64,000 bases of DNA, taken from positions 1 through 64,000 of the forward strand of contig JAYVUK010000038.1 in the NCBI GenBank assembly GCA_043787975.1. Reading direction: 5' to 3'. Every line of letters starts with the position of its first letter. Within the stretch, counting starts at the first letter, position 1. Under the pieces are notes generated by a model that saw nothing but the letters and a program-made list of their open reading frames with translations, did not search any database and had not been told where the DNA came from. The translations under genes were made by a program, and so were the position numbers. This document shows, piece by piece, positions 52,783 through 60,185 of the stretch. Source of the stretch: JAPLDA01 sp043787975. GTDB lineage: Bacteria > Bacteroidota > Bacteroidia > AKYH767-A > 2013-40CM-41-45.

Positions 52783-53604
52783 ATGAAAAACAAACATCCA
52801 AAAATTGCCATTCTTGGCGGAGGAAATATCGGGCTGTCACTCGCAAAAGGATTGGTAAAGGCCGGAAAATATAAAGCAAAAGAAATCATCGTTACACGAA
52901 GAAGTTCAGACCGCCTTGCAGAAATTTCCAAACTTGGTTTTACCGTGATGGACGACAATGCAAAAGCCGTTTCACAGTCTGAATTGATTGTGATTGCGGT
53001 GCTTCCTCAGCAACTGGATGGATTGATGAAAACAATTTCATCGAAGGTGAGTGAGAAAAATCATCTCCTGGTTTCCGTTGTCTCCGGTGTGAGTGCCGAT
53101 GACATTTGTAAAAATCTGAAGAAGAATGTGGAAGTTGTTCGTGCCATGCCGAATACTGCCATTGCTATCGGTGCTTCAATGACATGTATTGCTTCTTCCA
53201 ATGCTTCAAAAGAAAATCTTGAAACAGTGGAATCGCTTTTTGAAACGGTGGGTGAAGTCATCCAGGTTCACGAAGAGTTGATGACTTCTGCAACAGCACT
53301 GAATGCCTGTGGAATTGCATTTTTTCTCCGTGCCATTCGCGCGGCTTCGCAAGGAGGAGTTGAAATAGGGTTTCATGCGGAAGATGCATTAAGAATGGCG
53401 GCGCAAACTGCAAAAGGCGCAGCAGCCTTGTTGCTTGAAGGCAACACACATCCTGAAAATGAAATTGACAAAGTAACTTCTCCGAAAGGGTGTACCATTG
53501 CCGGACTGAATGAAATGGAACACAATGGTTTCAGTTCTGCATTGATCAAAGGAATTAAAACCTCTGCGCAAAAAGCGGGAGAACTTTATAAGAAGGAAAA
53601 ATAA
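52783..53604 (+). CDS. proC: Pyrroline-5-carboxylate reductase
   Basis: A 273-residue enzyme for the last step of proline synthesis. The NADPH-binding Rossmann motif is IAILGGGNIGLSLAKGL, the middle segment is VRAMPNTAIAIGASMTC, and the family signature appears as VTSPKGCTIAGLNEMEHNG in the dimerisation domain. The signature usually reads GGTT; here Lys-Gly-Cys-Thr, an odd but tolerable variant. proA and proB are not nearby. A single transcription unit is likely. Confidence 0.93.
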   Translation: MKNKHPKIAILGGGNIGLSLAKGLVKAGKYKAKEIIVTRRSSDRLAEISKLGFTVMDDNAKAVSQSELIVIAVLPQQLDGLMKTISSKVSEKNHLLVSVVSGVSADDICKNLKKNVEVVRAMPNTAIAIGASMTCIASSNASKENLETVESLFETVGEVIQVHEELMTSATALNACGIAFFLRAIRAASQGGVEIGFHAEDALRMAAQTAKGAAALLLEGNTHPENEIDKVTSPKGCTIAGLNEMEHNGFSSALIKGIKTSAQKAGELYKKEK

Positions 53605-53637
53605 AAATCACCTCGGAGGAAGTCAATAAAGAAAATA

Positions 53638-55302
53638 TTATTTTTCTTTAAAATTCAGCAGCGACTGAATCGGTTTCCCACTGTTACCATTCGGGAATTC
53701 AATGTTCAGCATGGTTGCGATGGTTGGAGCAATGTCCGTAATGAAAACAGGATCAGCAGAATTTCCGTGAGGAACATTCCAGCCATAAAATAATAGCGGA
53801 ACATGTGTGTCGTAACTATAAGCCGCTCCATGTGTAGTTCCTGTTTGTGAATCCCATTCCATCCACGCGGGATCAAGTGACATCAACACATCCGGAGAAC
53901 GTTGTCGGTTAAATCCTTTCTGAAGCAAAGAAATCACGCCATCATTCCATTGTCCTTCTTTTAATTGAGCAGCCGGAACAGCCATGGCAACACCTTTCAT
54001 CTTCATTAAAAAGTCAGCACATTTTTCCTGTATCTCTTCATGTGAAATTTTCTTTTGATCAAGTACGGATGAATTAAAATAAACGCCATGATTGCTTAAC
54101 TCAGCAACATATTCTCCCGAACCATACGTTATCTTGAGATAATTTTCGAGCAAAGAGTCCACCACTTTTGCATTAAAAAAACCGGAAGGAATTTTTTTAT
54201 CCATGTTATAAAGCGTGTTATTTGCAGCGCCATGATCAGCCGTAAGAAAAAGTAAATAATTAGAATGTCCGGTCCACTTCTCCAAAAAATCGAAAAGTTC
54301 CGAGAGATCGCGATCGAGCCGAATGTAGGTGTCTTCGATCTCAATTGAATTAATTCCAAACTGGTGACCTACATAATCTGTCGAAGAAAAACTGATGGCT
54401 AGAAAATCTGTGAAACTTCCCTTGCCTAACTGCTCTCCTCGCAAAGCTGCTTCAGCAAAATCCTTCGTAAATGTATTTCCCATCGGAACTTTCTTGATGA
54501 TATCTTTATCTTTCGCCTTAATCGTTGGAAGATCATGCGGGAAAACAGGACTTGTTTCTCCATTGTACAAACCTTCGTAACGTACATTATCACCCGTGCT
54601 TTCAGTATATTGTTCAATCGGCAAAAAAGTATTCCATTTATCTTTCAACAATGCATCCACTTGCTTTCGCGCATTGAAATCCTGAACCCACGGAGGAAGT
54701 TCTTTCATGTAATACGAAGAAGTCACCCAGTTGGCTGTTTCTTTATCAAACCAATACGCAGCATTGGCTGTGTGACCTGCCGGAAGAATTGCTCCGCGAT
54801 CTTTTAATGCAATGCCAATCACTTTCGATTGAAAATTATTGGAGAGGCGTAATTCATCCGTGATGGTTGTTGTAAGCAAACGTTGCGGACTCATGCGTGC
54901 AGAAAGTGCAGCAGTTCCGACCGGATGAACCGTCGTATCTTCCACACAATACACTTCCTTCTTCAAATCCGTATCATACCAATCGTTGCTCACAATTCCA
55001 TTCATGGAAGGAGTTGTTCCCGTGTACACACAGGCATGACCCGGACCGGTGTAAGTAGGGACATAATTGTAGTTTGCATTCTTCAATAGAAAACCTTCAT
55101 TGATTAATCGTTTGAAACCGGTATCAAGATATTTATTCCAATACCTGAACAGGTAATCGTAACGCATCTGATCCACCACGATTCCGACAACAAGTTTAGG
55201 TTTGTTGTTTTCGTTGGAAGGCTTTTGTGCAAATGAAAAAGTTGTGCAGGTGACTGCAATAATTACGATCCATATTTTTTTACTGTTCTTAGCCATGAGC
55301 AA
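53638..55302 (-). CDS. PafA-like alkaline phosphatase-superfamily enzyme
   Basis: A 554-residue exported enzyme; a start at the ATG at 55296 is equally possible. The signal peptide ends near TFSFAQ. LVVGIVVDQMRYDYL has the first metal Asp, YTGPGHACVYTG contains the nucleophile Thr, GIVSNDWYD the active-site Asn, and IGIALKDRGAILPAGH the Lys and Arg that distinguish PafA phosphomonoesterases from phosphodiesterases; FLTADHGAANN and GVYFNS carry more metal ligands. It would release phosphate from organic esters in the periplasm. It follows a PAP2 gene by two bases. Confidence 0.9.
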   Translation of the reverse strand: MLMAKNSKKIWIVIIAVTCTTFSFAQKPSNENNKPKLVVGIVVDQMRYDYLFRYWNKYLDTGFKRLINEGFLLKNANYNYVPTYTGPGHACVYTGTTPSMNGIVSNDWYDTDLKKEVYCVEDTTVHPVGTAALSARMSPQRLLTTTITDELRLSNNFQSKVIGIALKDRGAILPAGHTANAAYWFDKETANWVTSSYYMKELPPWVQDFNARKQVDALLKDKWNTFLPIEQYTESTGDNVRYEGLYNGETSPVFPHDLPTIKAKDKDIIKKVPMGNTFTKDFAEAALRGEQLGKGSFTDFLAISFSSTDYVGHQFGINSIEIEDTYIRLDRDLSELFDFLEKWTGHSNYLLFLTADHGAANNTLYNMDKKIPSGFFNAKVVDSLLENYLKITYGSGEYVAELSNHGVYFNSSVLDQKKISHEEIQEKCADFLMKMKGVAMAVPAAQLKEGQWNDGVISLLQKGFNRQRSPDVLMSLDPAWMEWDSQTGTTHGAAYSYDTHVPLLFYGWNVPHGNSADPVFITDIAPTIATMLNIEFPNGNSGKPIQSLLNFKEK

Positions 55303-55304
55303 TT

Positions 55305-55913
55305 TTATTGAGTAACTTTTGAACGATGTCTTGATCTTCTTTTTCCTTTTCTTAATTTCTTGTCATATAACATAAAGGTTTTTTGAGTCGCAACTCCAAG
55401 GACAATTCCGAGCATCGCTCCGCAAATCACATCACTTGGAAAGTGAGCACCGAGATAAATCCTGCTGAATGAAACGAGGATTGCCCAACCAAGAACAATC
55501 CATTGAAGCTTTTTATATTCTTCTTTGAAAAGAAAGACAAGAAAAGATGTCAAAGCAAATGCATTGGAAGCGTGAGACGAAACAAAGCCAAACTGTCCTC
55601 CACAATAGCCGTTCACCAAATGCAGTTGAGAAGCAATGTTCGGATCATGACAGGGACGAAGACGCATCACAGAGTTTTTAATTACAGTAGATGAAAGTTG
55701 ATCGCTCAATGCAATCATGAATGCAACAAAAACTAAAATTGTAAAAAAACGATCTGGATATTTCTTAAAGACAAAATAAGCAAGACAACCATAAAATGGA
55801 ATCCAAATCAATTTATTGCTTGCCCAATACATCAAAAAATCCAATACAGGATTATTGAGGTGATTAAAAAATAGGACAAGACTTGCGTCAAGAGTTTTTA
55901 ATTGTTCGAACAC
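55305..55913 (-). CDS. PAP2-family membrane phosphatase
   Basis: A 202-residue protein with five or six membrane segments and full PAP2 motifs: KNSVMRLRPCHDP, SSHASNAFAL and SRIYLGAHFPSD. It is shorter than the PAP2 protein at 49447 and of the type that recycles lipid carriers or makes phosphatidylglycerol. It lies two bases ahead of the PafA-like gene on the same strand, so the two likely form an operon. A 40-base-period repeat lies just upstream. Confidence 0.88.
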   Translation of the reverse strand: MFEQLKTLDASLVLFFNHLNNPVLDFLMYWASNKLIWIPFYGCLAYFVFKKYPDRFFTILVFVAFMIALSDQLSSTVIKNSVMRLRPCHDPNIASQLHLVNGYCGGQFGFVSSHASNAFALTSFLVFLFKEEYKKLQWIVLGWAILVSFSRIYLGAHFPSDVICGAMLGIVLGVATQKTFMLYDKKLRKGKRRSRHRSKVTQ

Positions 55914-55918
55914 GAGTT

Positions 55919-55991
55919 GCGAATTACGAATAAAGCACGAATATACGAATGTAGAACAGCGAATTACGAATAAGGCACGAATTTACGAATG
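55919..55991. repeat. Two-copy direct repeat of GAATTACGAAT words
   Basis: Two near-identical 33-base copies (55919-55951 and 55959-55991, two mismatches) with a 40-base period, each made of GCGAATTACGAATAA and GCACGAAT plus TACGAATG. The same words occur in frame inside the LptD-like gene. Located between the PAP2 start and obg stop. Confidence 0.85.
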
Positions 55992-56016
55992 CGGAAATTC
56001 AACTATCGTTTCGAAA

Positions 56017-57021
56017 TTACTCTTCGCTTTTTTTATTGAGTTCATTCCACAACAGATCTTTCAATTCATCAATTCCCATTCCGGCTACGGAAGAAATAAA
56101 AACACATTTGATGCTTTTTGGAATTTCCTTTTTCATCTCTTTCATTAAATCCTTGTCGAGCATGTCACACTTTGTGATGGCTAAAACTCTTGACTTATCA
56201 AGGAGTTCAGGATTGAATTGCTTCAATTCATTCAACAAAATTTTATATTCGTTTCCAATGTTTTTTGTATCACACGGAATCATAAAAAGTAAAATTGAAT
56301 TTCGTTCGATGTGACGAAGAAACCGTAATCCTAATCCTTTCCCCAAGTGAGCTCCCTCAATAATTCCGGGAATATCAGCCATGACGAATGAACGGTTGTC
56401 CCTGTATTTTACAATACCAAGATTCGGAACAAGCGTTGTAAAAGCGTAATCTGCAATCTCAGGTTTGGCAGCACTTACCACAGAAAGCAAGGTTGACTTT
56501 CCTGCGTTCGGAAAACCAACCAAGCCGACATCAGCCAGTAATTTTAACTCGAGAACTTTCCATTCTTCCTTTCCCGGCTCTCCGGGTTGCGCTTCACGCG
56601 GTGACTGGTTAGTTGCGGACTTAAAAAAATTATTTCCCTTTCCTCCTCTTCCTCCTTGCGCAAGAATGTGCTCTTCTCCGTCCTGTGAAATTTCAAAAAT
56701 GATATCACCGGTTTCAAAATCTTTTGCAACGGTTCCAATCGGAACTTCAAGGATTTCATCGTTCCCATTCGCTCCTGTCATCAATGCATAATCACCTCTT
56801 CCACCGGGCTCGGCAATTACGTGTTTGCGATATTTCAAATGAAGCAACGTCCAAAGCTGTTTGTTGCCCCGAACAATAATATGTCCGCCTCTGCCTCCAT
56901 CGCCACCATCAGGACCGCCTTTTGCAGTTTTTTTATCACGGTGAAAATGCACGAAACCGGCTCCACCGGCTCCACTGCGACACATGATCTTTACATAATC
57001 AACAAAGTTGCTTCCTGACAT
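56017..57021 (-). CDS. obg: Obg/CgtA GTPase
   Basis: A 334-residue essential GTPase of ribosome assembly and stress response. The glycine-rich Obg fold (1-160) has RSGAGGAGFVHFHRDK and GGDGGRGGHIIVRG. The G domain has G1 GFPNAGKSTLL, G3 DIPGIIEGA and G4 TKCD; there is no C-terminal extension, as usual for this phylum. In the order hpt-adk-obg, a cluster I recall from Bacteroidota, it is the last gene of the three. Confidence 0.96.
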   Translation of the reverse strand: MSGSNFVDYVKIMCRSGAGGAGFVHFHRDKKTAKGGPDGGDGGRGGHIIVRGNKQLWTLLHLKYRKHVIAEPGGRGDYALMTGANGNDEILEVPIGTVAKDFETGDIIFEISQDGEEHILAQGGRGGKGNNFFKSATNQSPREAQPGEPGKEEWKVLELKLLADVGLVGFPNAGKSTLLSVVSAAKPEIADYAFTTLVPNLGIVKYRDNRSFVMADIPGIIEGAHLGKGLGLRFLRHIERNSILLFMIPCDTKNIGNEYKILLNELKQFNPELLDKSRVLAITKCDMLDKDLMKEMKKEIPKSIKCVFISSVAGMGIDELKDLLWNELNKKSEE

Positions 57022-57027
57022 TTTAAG

Positions 57028-57063
57028 AGTTTAAAGTTTAAAGTTCAAAGTTTAAAGTTTAAG
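57028..57063. repeat. Tandem GTTTAAA heptamers
   Basis: Five 7-base units: GTTTAAA, GTTTAAA, GTTCAAA, GTTTAAA, GTTTAAG, directly upstream of the obg start. The related TTTAACATTCAACTTTAAA follows at about 57092-57110, in reverse sense, so the gap can fold into a loose hairpin. Confidence 0.8.
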
Positions 57064-57112
57064 GCTATTGCTTACATTACTCTTGTGACCTTTAACATTC
57101 AACTTTAAAAAT

Positions 57113-57685
57113 TTATTTTTCACCAATCACTTCACACAGTGATACAAAAATTTCATCGATACTTCCGACTCCTTGTATTCCAAAAAATTTATTCTGCTTT
57201 GTATAATAATCCTTTAACGGAGCGGTTTTGCTGTTGTATTCATTGATGCGTTTATCAATTACCTGTTCGTTCTGATCATCCGGACGTCCCGAATCTTTTC
57301 CACGGTTCAACAGACGTTTTATGAGTTCTTCTTTTGGAACTTCTAACGCGAGCATCATGCTGATGGAAGTTTTTTTAGTCGAAAGCAATCCATCCAATGC
57401 TTCCGCCTGAGCAGTTGTGCGTGGAAAACCATCGAAGATAAATCCATTCGAATTTTTATTTGCATCCACTTTCGATTCAATCATTCCAATCACCACTTCA
57501 TCAGGAACCAATATTCCCTGGTCCATCAGTTTCTTTGCTTCCAATCCCAAAGCAGTTCCGTTTGTAATTTCACTTCTCAAAATATCTCCTGTCGACAAGT
57601 GGATAAGCTGATACTTTTTTATCAGTTTATCTGCCTGTGTTCCTTTTCCTGCGCCGGGCGGACCAAAGAGGACGATGTTGAGCAT
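57113..57685 (-). CDS. adk: Adenylate kinase
   Basis: A 190-residue short-form adenylate kinase balancing ATP, ADP and AMP. The P-loop is LFGPPGAGKGTQADK, the AMP site is HLSTGDILRSE and GFPRTTAQAEAL, and the lid region is short (RLLNRGKDSGRPDDQNEQVI), so no zinc knuckle. It lies between hpt and obg, separated on each side by a short repeat-filled gap. Confidence 0.96.
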   Translation of the reverse strand: MLNIVLFGPPGAGKGTQADKLIKKYQLIHLSTGDILRSEITNGTALGLEAKKLMDQGILVPDEVVIGMIESKVDANKNSNGFIFDGFPRTTAQAEALDGLLSTKKTSISMMLALEVPKEELIKRLLNRGKDSGRPDDQNEQVIDKRINEYNSKTAPLKDYYTKQNKFFGIQGVGSIDEIFVSLCEVIGEK

Positions 57686-57690
57686 TTTTA

Positions 57691-57750
57691 GTTTGCAGTT
57701 TGCAGTTTACAGTTTGCAATTGCCAATTGTCAACTGCATACTGCCAACTC
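57691..57750. repeat. Tandem GTTTGCA-type heptamers with inverted part
   Basis: Units GTTTGCA, GTTTGCA, GTTTACA, GTTTGCA at 57691-57718, followed by inverted CAACTGC and ACTGCCAACT forms, between adk and hpt. The 7-base period is the same as in the 57028 and 58320 blocks but the words differ. Confidence 0.8.
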
Positions 57751-57753
57751 AGT

Positions 57754-58287
57754 TCATACTATCTTATAAATATCATTCAGATTTCTTCCCAATCCATCGT
57801 AATCCAACCCAAAACCGATTAAGAAATCATTCGGGACTTCAAATCCGACATAATCAATTTTTAAATCATGCTTTAAAGCCTTGGGTTTAAGCAACAGACT
57901 TGCTACTTTTATTTCTGCCGGATTACTTTTTTTCAATTCCTCGAGCAGATAAACAACTGTATCTCCTGTATCTACAATGTCTTCCAAAATAACAACGGTT
58001 CTTCCTTTAATGTCTTCACTTAAACCGATCAGGTTTTTGATATGACCGGTTGATTGTGTGCCTGCATACGAGGACACACGCATGAATGTGACCTCGCAAT
58101 CCATCTTTATCTTCTTCAACAAATCGGATGTAAAGAATAAGGAACCTTTCAGTATTGAAATAAAGATGGGTTGCTTGTCCATCAATTCGACCGTAATTCG
58201 ATCAGCCAATTCAGCAATCCTATTCTGAATTTGTTCGGATGAAATGGAAACCTGAAATGTTTTGTCCCTGATTGTTACAGTATTCAT
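57754..58287 (-). CDS. hpt: Hypoxanthine phosphoribosyltransferase
   Basis: A 177-residue enzyme from the ATG at 58287 (the frame extends 8 codons). It salvages hypoxanthine and guanine to IMP and GMP with PRPP. VVILEDIVDTGDTVVYLL is the PRPP-binding signature, ISILKGSLFFTSDLL the first loop, and VGFEVPNDFLIGFGLDYD the base-binding end. It is the first gene of hpt-adk-obg and diverges from purK, so purine salvage and synthesis genes sit back to back. Confidence 0.95.
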   Translation of the reverse strand: MNTVTIRDKTFQVSISSEQIQNRIAELADRITVELMDKQPIFISILKGSLFFTSDLLKKIKMDCEVTFMRVSSYAGTQSTGHIKNLIGLSEDIKGRTVVILEDIVDTGDTVVYLLEELKKSNPAEIKVASLLLKPKALKHDLKIDYVGFEVPNDFLIGFGLDYDGLGRNLNDIYKIV

Positions 58288-58319
58288 AAGTGCTAAAAAA
58301 AGAAGGCGCAATGTACTAA

Positions 58320-58376
58320 ACAGTTAGCAGTTGGCAGAATGCAGTTTGCAATTTTGCGAATTGCTAACTGCTAACT
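58320..58376. repeat. Heptamer repeats with inverted ends between hpt and purK
   Basis: Units AGTTAGC, AGTTGGC, AGAATGC, AGTTTGC (58321-58349), then the reverse forms TTGCTAA and CTGCTAACT. AGTTAGCAG at the left and CTGCTAACT at the right form an inverted repeat. It occupies most of the divergent gap, so promoters of both genes must overlap it. Confidence 0.8.
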
Positions 58377-58396
58377 TATCTTTATTTTGCAGCACG

Positions 58397-59542
58397 ATGG
58401 CTAAACCTTTCTACGATACATTAAAACTTGGTATTCTTGGTGGCGGACAGTTGGGGAGAATGCTTCTTCAGAAGGCTGCTGATTTCAATATTTCAATTGT
58501 CGTGCTTGACCCTGATCCGGATGCTCCCTGCAAAAATCTTTGTGCTGAATTTGTCGTTGGGAATTTCAATGATTCCCAAACTGTTTATGACTTTGGAAAA
58601 AAAGTTGATCTTCTTACCATCGAAATTGAACATGTGAATGTGGAAGCGTTGGAAAAACTGGAATCAGAGGGAGTTAAAATATTTCCACAACCACGTATCA
58701 TCAAACTTGTTCAGGATAAAGGCGCACAAAAAATATTTTACCGGACAAATAAAATTCCTACTTCGGAATTTCACTTAATTGAAACTCAACGTGAGTTGTC
58801 AAATCACGCATCTTTTCTACCGTTTGTCCAAAAGCTTCGCAAAGGTGGTTATGACGGTCGCGGTGTACAGGTTATGAAATCAGAAGACGATTTCAAAAAA
58901 GGATTTAATGCTCCAAGTGTGTTGGAAAAATTTGTGGACTTCGAAAAAGAGATCGCTGTCATTGTATCAAGAAATGAAAACGGTGAAATGAAAACCTTTC
59001 CTGCTGTAGAAATGCAGTTTAACCCGGAAGCAAATCTGGTGGAATTTCTTTTTTCTCCGGCAAACATTTCAAAAGAGACAGCACAGAAAGCAAAAACAAT
59101 TGCAGAAAAGATAGCAACCGATCTGCAGATTGCTGGTGTGCTTGCAGTGGAACTGTTTGTGACAACTACTGGCGAAATTCTCGTGAATGAAATCGCTCCC
59201 CGTCCGCACAACAGTGGTCACCATACTATTGAAGCAAACATCACTTCGCAATACGAACAGCATCTTCGGGCTATTTTGAATTTGCCTCTTGGTTCAACAG
59301 ACTTGACTCATCCATCCGTGATGGTAAATCTTTTAGGAGAAAAGGAATTCACAGGCCACGCAAAATATGACGGGCTTGAAAAAATTCTTGCCATAGAAAA
59401 TGTGTACGTGCATCTTTACGGAAAAAAAATCACCAAACCTTTTCGTAAAATGGGACACGTGACGTGCGTTGGAAGTTCGATTGATGAAGCGTTTGAGAAA
59501 GCGAACTTTGTAAAAAAAAATCTGAAGGTCATTTCATCGTAA
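58397..59542 (+). CDS. purK: 5-(carboxyamino)imidazole ribonucleotide synthase
   Basis: A 381-residue ATP-grasp enzyme of purine synthesis, starting at the ATG at 58397; the upstream part of the frame is repeat sequence. LGILGGGQLGRMLLQ is the N-terminal Rossmann-like loop, KLRKGGYDGRGVQVMKS the ATP-grasp loop and EIAPRPHNSGHHTIEA the conserved Mg/substrate segment. It carboxylates AIR to N5-CAIR, which PurE then rearranges; purE follows 83 bases downstream. Confidence 0.95.
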   Translation: MAKPFYDTLKLGILGGGQLGRMLLQKAADFNISIVVLDPDPDAPCKNLCAEFVVGNFNDSQTVYDFGKKVDLLTIEIEHVNVEALEKLESEGVKIFPQPRIIKLVQDKGAQKIFYRTNKIPTSEFHLIETQRELSNHASFLPFVQKLRKGGYDGRGVQVMKSEDDFKKGFNAPSVLEKFVDFEKEIAVIVSRNENGEMKTFPAVEMQFNPEANLVEFLFSPANISKETAQKAKTIAEKIATDLQIAGVLAVELFVTTTGEILVNEIAPRPHNSGHHTIEANITSQYEQHLRAILNLPLGSTDLTHPSVMVNLLGEKEFTGHAKYDGLEKILAIENVYVHLYGKKITKPFRKMGHVTCVGSSIDEAFEKANFVKKNLKVISS

Positions 59543-59544
59543 TC

Positions 59545-59608
59545 AATTTCGGATTGCGGATTTTAAATTTCGGATTAATTCGCAATCTAAAATCCGCAAT
59601 CCGAAATT
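59545..59608. repeat. Long perfect hairpin between purK and purE
   Basis: A perfect 21-bp inverted repeat (59545-59565 and 59588-59608; arm begins AATTTCGGATTGCGG) around a 22-base spacer that itself contains another CGGATT/AATTCGC pair. It fills most of the 83-base gap in an operon-like pair. It could act as an attenuator or as a mobile palindromic repeat. Confidence 0.85.
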
Positions 59609-59625
59609 ATTAAATCAAAGAATAT

Positions 59626-60123
59626 ATGTTAAAGCCACTCGTTGGAATCATCATGGGAAGTCAAAGTGATCTTGTCATCATGAATGAGACTTCAAAAATT
59701 CTTGAACAATTGAAAATTCCGTTTGAGATTTCGATTGTATCAGCGCATCGCACACCCGAACTTATGTTTGAATATGCGAAGACTGCTTTTGACCGTGGAT
59801 TAAAAGTGATTGTTGCAGGAGCCGGTGGCGCCGCACATTTGCCCGGCATGGTTGCCTCCATCACTCCTCTTCCCGTGATTGGTGTTCCGATAAAATCGTC
59901 CAACTCCATTGACGGCTGGGATTCCGTTCTTTCAATTTTACAAATGCCAAACGGAGTTCCCGTTGCAACTGTTGCGCTCAATGCCGCTCAGAACGCAGGT
60001 ATTCTTGCTGCACAGATTATCGGTTCATCCAATGCGGAAGTTCTAAAACGTGTCGCTGACTTTAAAGAAAGTCTGAAAGACAAAGTGACAAAAGGGAACC
60101 AAGACATGCAAAGAGGAATGTGA
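59626..60123 (+). CDS. purE: N5-carboxyaminoimidazole ribonucleotide mutase
   Basis: A 165-residue class I PurE that converts N5-CAIR to CAIR. IIMGSQSDLVIMNE binds the phosphate, SAHRTPELMFEYA has the catalytic His region, AGAGGAAHLPGM and GVPIKSSNSIDGWDSVLSI are conserved. It follows purK in the pathway and on the DNA. The C-terminus is a charged tail. Homo-octamer formation is expected from the family. Confidence 0.95.
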   Translation: MLKPLVGIIMGSQSDLVIMNETSKILEQLKIPFEISIVSAHRTPELMFEYAKTAFDRGLKVIVAGAGGAAHLPGMVASITPLPVIGVPIKSSNSIDGWDSVLSILQMPNGVPVATVALNAAQNAGILAAQIIGSSNAEVLKRVADFKESLKDKVTKGNQDMQRGM

Positions 60124-60124
60124 T

Positions 60125-60183
60125 GATTAGCAAATGTGATAATAAAAGGCAGACTCATTAACTAATTTACAAATCAGCTAATC
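60125..60183. terminator. Inverted repeat after purE
   Basis: GATTAGC at 60125-60131 and GCTAATC at 60177-60183 bracket the gap between purE and the convergent T9SS gene, with ACTAATTTAC and AAATGTGAT words inside. Possibly a weak two-way terminator or another short-word repeat block. The right arm reaches the next gene's border. Confidence 0.35.
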
Positions 60184-60185
60184 CT

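Noticed and set aside
55919..55991. Two direct repeats considered as a CRISPR remnant
   Set aside because: Only two copies, seven-base spacing, and the repeat is built of smaller self-similar words; no cas genes.
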